From contig NZ_CP033043.1 of NCBI RefSeq assembly GCF_003667825.1, positions 497,001-561,000 of the forward strand: a DNA stretch of 64,000 nt, read 5' to 3'. The translations under genes were made by a program, and so were the position numbers. The notes under the pieces are model-generated. The model saw nothing but the letters and a program-made list of their open reading frames with translations. It made no database searches and had not been told where the DNA came from. The first letter of the stretch is position 1; each line of letters starts with the position of its first letter. Below are positions 61,026 through 64,000 of the stretch, piece by piece. Source of the DNA: Metabacillus litoralis. Lineage in GTDB: Bacteria; Bacillota; Bacilli; Bacillales; Bacillaceae.

Positions 61026-62114
61026 ATGAAAGTAGCAGATCGTTTTCAAGTATCACATTTTTTGGTGTTCTATTTGATCCACTCACTTCAATTTGGTGTA
61101 GGTGTATTAGGATTTCAAAGAATTGTAGCTGAAAAATCGGGAAGAGATGCTTGGATTGCAGTTATTATATCGGGTATTCTTGTACATATTTCAGTATGGA
61201 TGATTTTTCGTATTTTGAAAGATTTTGAAGGCAACATTATTGATGTACATAAAGAGCTTTTTGGGAAATGGATTGGTGGTGCTCTTAGTACTTTTTTTGG
61301 TCTATATTTCTGTTTACTAGCGATAAATGTTTTAAATACTTATATAGAAATTATTGTAGTTTGGATGTTTCCAGATCTCAATTCTTGGTTGTTTACATCA
61401 ATCTTTTTGTTATTAGTCTATTATGTCATTAGTGGTGGATTTAGAATCGTAACAGGTATATGCTTTTTTGGAGTTGTTTTACCTAGCTATTTAATATTTA
61501 CATTTTTCTTTCCAATTGAATTCTCAGATTTATCTAATCTAGCCCCACCGCTAAATCATTCTTTCAAAGATATGGCTTCTTCAACTAAGGATATGTCGTT
61601 AACAATATTAGGGTTTGAGGCTTTGTTAGTTTATTATCCATTTATCAAACGACCGGAAAAGTCAAAAAAATGGGCACATCTCGGGGTTGCCTATAGTACA
61701 TTATTGTTTACTTTAATCATGATGATCTCACTAGCTTATTTTAGTGAGGAACAATTGCAAAAAAATGTGTGGGCTACATTAACAATTTGGAAGATTGTTG
61801 AAATGCCTTTTGTAGAACGTTTTGAATATATAGGAATTGCTAACTGGTGTTTAATCATATTGCCTAATGTTTGTTTAACTTTTTGGTGTGCGAGCAGATG
61901 TCTTAAGGATACATTTAAATTTAATCAGAGAATTTTACTTGCACTTGTTTTGCTTTTGGCGTTTTTTACCATTCCGATGATTCAAACAAGAGAGAAAATA
62001 AGCTTTTTTAATGATTTAGTTTCACAAATAGGCTTTTATATGATGTTTGGATATATACCGATTCTTTTCTTTCTCACAGTATTGATAAAAAAAATAAAGG
62101 GGAGAAAAGCGTGA
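61026..62114 (+). CDS. Spore germination receptor B subunit (GerB family)
   Basis: This 362-residue amino-acid-permease-fold subunit has about ten helices, starting FQVSHFLVFYLIHSLQFGVGVLGF. It is thought to bind the germinant. The ATG at 61026 follows AGGTGAG by 8 nt. It overlaps the C-subunit gene by four bases. Hydrophobic helices extend to the C-terminus, which ends in a basic tail. Confidence 0.93.
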   Translation: MKVADRFQVSHFLVFYLIHSLQFGVGVLGFQRIVAEKSGRDAWIAVIISGILVHISVWMIFRILKDFEGNIIDVHKELFGKWIGGALSTFFGLYFCLLAINVLNTYIEIIVVWMFPDLNSWLFTSIFLLLVYYVISGGFRIVTGICFFGVVLPSYLIFTFFFPIEFSDLSNLAPPLNHSFKDMASSTKDMSLTILGFEALLVYYPFIKRPEKSKKWAHLGVAYSTLLFTLIMMISLAYFSEEQLQKNVWATLTIWKIVEMPFVERFEYIGIANWCLIILPNVCLTFWCASRCLKDTFKFNQRILLALVLLLAFFTIPMIQTREKISFFNDLVSQIGFYMMFGYIPILFFLTVLIKKIKGRKA

Positions 62115-63190
62115 GTTTTAGGTTTGTTTTCGTATCTTTGCTAATGATGACAATTCTAACAGGATGTATTGAAAAAGAAATTATAGATGATGTAAACCTC
62201 ATAACAGCCATGGGCATTGATCTTGTTGAAGGAAAAGATAAGATAAAAGGGTCGGCTAATATTGATACATATATAAAAGATCAACCCGTTACAGACCATG
62301 TTATTGTGGAAGAATCTGAATTGGCACGTGATGTTGTTTCAAACATGCAAAAACAATCACCAGATCCACTTGTGTTAGGTAAATTACAGATTGTTTTATT
62401 TGGGGAAAGTCTTGCCAAACAAGGACTTACAGAAATGGTTGATACGCTTCAGCGTGATGCTTCAATTGGTGAGCGATTATTGCTTGTTATTACAAGAGGT
62501 GAGGCAAATGCGATTTTAGAATCAGACTTTGCGACACTCGGTGCAGCAAAATACTTAACTAACTTGGTCTTACATAACAAACTGAATAGAGACTTGCCAC
62601 GAACGAATTTACATTTGTTTCTTTATCAACATTATTCAAAGGGGCAGGATCCATTCCTTCCGATTATAAAAAAAAATGAAGAGTCCGGTAGTGTCGAAAT
62701 TGATGGAATAGCGCTTTTGGATGGCAAGAAAATGGTTGGTGAAATTTCAAATGAGAAGTTGATGTTTTTTAAAGTACTAGCAGATCAGTATACAAAAGGC
62801 ACTTATACAGTCAAAATGCCTGACACAGGTGAATCAGTCGGCGTTAAAAGCATAGCCTCATCACGTGAGCTAAAGGTTATTTCAACAAATCCGATTAAGG
62901 TAGAAATAAAGGTTCATATTGAGGGGGTTATAAATGAGTTTACAGGGAAGAAAATTACCCCAGAGGTAATGGGGAAAGTTGAGAAAGCCTTTAAAGATAT
63001 TGTGGAAAAAGAATCGCTTGCTCTAATTGATAAATTTAAAGAATTAAAAATAGATCCGATTGGAATTGGGGACGATCTCCGGTCGCAGTCTCGTACATTT
63101 CTAATTGATGAGTGGCGGGATCGAATCCCTGAGTTGGAGGTGGACTTGCAGGCAGATGTAGTTATCTCAGAATCCGGTGTTATCGATTAA
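62111..63190 (+). CDS. Spore germination receptor C subunit, Ger(x)C lipoprotein
   Basis: This 359-residue lipoprotein has a lipobox, ILTGC, at about residues 15-19, where the Cys is lipidated by Lgt. The Ger(x)C pattern follows: EKEIIDDVNLITAMGIDLVEG near the N-terminus, and a C-terminal domain with PEVMGKVEKAFKDIVEKES. The start is GTG, overlapping the B-subunit stop. The three genes form a complete tricistronic receptor inserted between ykvT and ykvU. Confidence 0.93.
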   Translation: MSFRFVFVSLLMMTILTGCIEKEIIDDVNLITAMGIDLVEGKDKIKGSANIDTYIKDQPVTDHVIVEESELARDVVSNMQKQSPDPLVLGKLQIVLFGESLAKQGLTEMVDTLQRDASIGERLLLVITRGEANAILESDFATLGAAKYLTNLVLHNKLNRDLPRTNLHLFLYQHYSKGQDPFLPIIKKNEESGSVEIDGIALLDGKKMVGEISNEKLMFFKVLADQYTKGTYTVKMPDTGESVGVKSIASSRELKVISTNPIKVEIKVHIEGVINEFTGKKITPEVMGKVEKAFKDIVEKESLALIDKFKELKIDPIGIGDDLRSQSRTFLIDEWRDRIPELEVDLQADVVISESGVID

Positions 63191-63303
63191 GTTTATCTAT
63201 TTTGTGAATTTTGATGAAAAATATAAGGTGCTTGTTTTATTTAAAGGTCTTGTCTCATATCGTTTACTAATGGACTAGTCTAAAGATAAGGGGACAAGAC
63301 ATC

Positions 63304-64000
63304 ATGAACACTTTTGTAAAAGGAACATTAATGCTTGTTATAGCAGCCTTTTTTGGTGAATGTTTAGAGTTTTTTATTAATATGATTTTGGCTCGTGAGT
63401 TAGGGGAAGAGGGTATGGGCTTATATATGTCCATTTTACCGATTATCTTTTTTATTGTTATTATTGCCAGTTTAGAGCTGCCGATTTCTATTTCAAAATT
63501 TGTTGCTGAAAAGCAACGCGAAACACATTACTATATGTTAAAACATACTCTTTTGCTGACGATTATTTTTACATGTTTATTTGTTGCAGCTGCTGTACTA
63601 ACCTTTCCGCACTTACCATTTTTAAATACCTACCATCCATATGTTAAGTGGTTGTTCGTCATTCTCATACCTGTTGTTTCATTTACATCGATTGCAAGAG
63701 GTTATTTTATGGGAGTACAACACATGGGGAAGATTGCATTTTCAAATTTTCTGAAAAAACTAGTCCAACTTGGTATTCTTTATTGGGTCTATCAATCCTT
63801 TCAGTTTCAAATTGAGCTAGCACTGTTGATTGCTTTAGCTACATTAATTGGAAGTGAACTACTTGTGAGTGCATATTTAATCGCTGTCTATTTTATGGAA
63901 TACCAAGTACTTAGCAAGGAAAATCATAAATTCATACGCGGTGATAAAGTGAGGAAGGCTCTTTTTTCCGTTTCTTTTCCAACTACAGGTTTGAGGCTTT
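63304..64000 (+). CDS. ykvU: MOP-family flippase-like membrane protein, YkvU homologue, N-terminal part
   Basis: The first 232 codons of a polytopic protein run off the window end. It has the MOP/polysaccharide-transporter fold, with an N-terminal FFGECLEFFINMILARELGEEGMGLYMSILP segment and several more helices. RGYFMGVQHMGKIAFSNFLKKLVQL near residue 140 is typical of Spo0VB/YkvU/YtgP relatives. AAGGGGA lies about 10 nt before the ATG. In B. subtilis YkvU is a sporulation membrane protein next to ykvT, which supports the name. Confidence 0.9.
   Translation, partial: MNTFVKGTLMLVIAAFFGECLEFFINMILARELGEEGMGLYMSILPIIFFIVIIASLELPISISKFVAEKQRETHYYMLKHTLLLTIIFTCLFVAAAVLTFPHLPFLNTYHPYVKWLFVILIPVVSFTSIARGYFMGVQHMGKIAFSNFLKKLVQLGILYWVYQSFQFQIELALLIALATLIGSELLVSAYLIAVYFMEYQVLSKENHKFIRGDKVRKALFSVSFPTTGLRL

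Noticed and set aside
1..64000. tRNA or rRNA genes and prophage
   Set aside because: No cloverleaf, rRNA-like stretch, integrase or phage structural gene was found by reading either strand.

Overview
This window is Firmicute chromosome, almost certainly from a spore-forming Bacillaceae (Bacillus or a close relative such as Metabacillus). The base composition is AT-rich, Shine-Dalgarno sites are strong, and TTG and GTG starts are common. Spore genes are present: an alpha/beta SASP, Spo0E, a KinE-type kinase, a GerA-type operon, a SleB-type hydrolase and a Ku/LigD pair. Gene order from about 9 kb to the end follows, from memory, the B. subtilis ykoV-ykrK-ykvU segment: ku, dedA, sigI-rsgI, sspD, ykrK/htpX, ktrD, ykrP, kinE, ogt, the mtn genes, spo0E, mhqR, motAB, clpE, ykvI, queCDEF, ykvS, ykvT and ykvU. 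Several insertions interrupt that backbone.

Layout. Bases 1-9.1 kb hold the end of an RND efflux pump, LigD, a HAD phosphatase and a very large secreted protein carrying both a pullulanase and an alpha-amylase catalytic domain. From 9.1 to 18.7 kb are Ku, a divergent uppP/dedA pair (carrier-lipid recycling), sigI-rsgI, a SASP, a regulator divergent from htpX, ktrD and three small, possibly spore-related genes. From 18.7 to 25.2 kb are a B12-binding radical SAM protein, an acyltransferase, KinE and Ogt. From 25.2 to 33.5 kb is the complete methionine salvage pathway as two divergent units (mtnKA leftward, mtnWXBD rightward), each with a SAM-I riboswitch, with mtnU and mtnE between them.

From 33.5 to 45.5 kb are a VmlR/Vga-like ABC-F gene with an apparent ATT start and an attenuator-like leader, a CBS/ACT protein, a YibQ-type deacetylase, spo0E, a ZIP transporter, mhqR with an operator-like palindrome, motAB with a sigma-D promoter, a K+ channel and clpE with three CtsR sites. 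From 45.5 to 50.2 kb are ykvI, a metallophosphoesterase and an accessory stretch: four related small palindromes, a 42-bp perfect palindrome and an IS110-family element whose non-coding upstream segment may encode a bridge RNA. From 50.2 to 64 kb are a CNNM/CorC-type transporter with a structured leader, a DUF2254 protein, a preQ1-I riboswitch with queCDEF, several small genes, a patatin-like phospholipase, ykvT, a GerA-type germinant receptor operon and the start of ykvU.

How the genes work together. The mtn genes recycle methylthioadenosine sulfur to methionine and respond to SAM. queCDEF make the queuosine precursor preQ1 and are feedback-controlled by it. KinE and Spo0E act oppositely on sporulation phosphorelay input. 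Ku/LigD and Ogt repair DNA, and Ger and YkvT act on spore germination. KtrD, the RCK channel and the CBS/ACT protein suggest K+ and c-di-AMP physiology. The least explained parts are the IS110 flanks, the ABC-F leader, the small palindromes and several unrecognised small genes.
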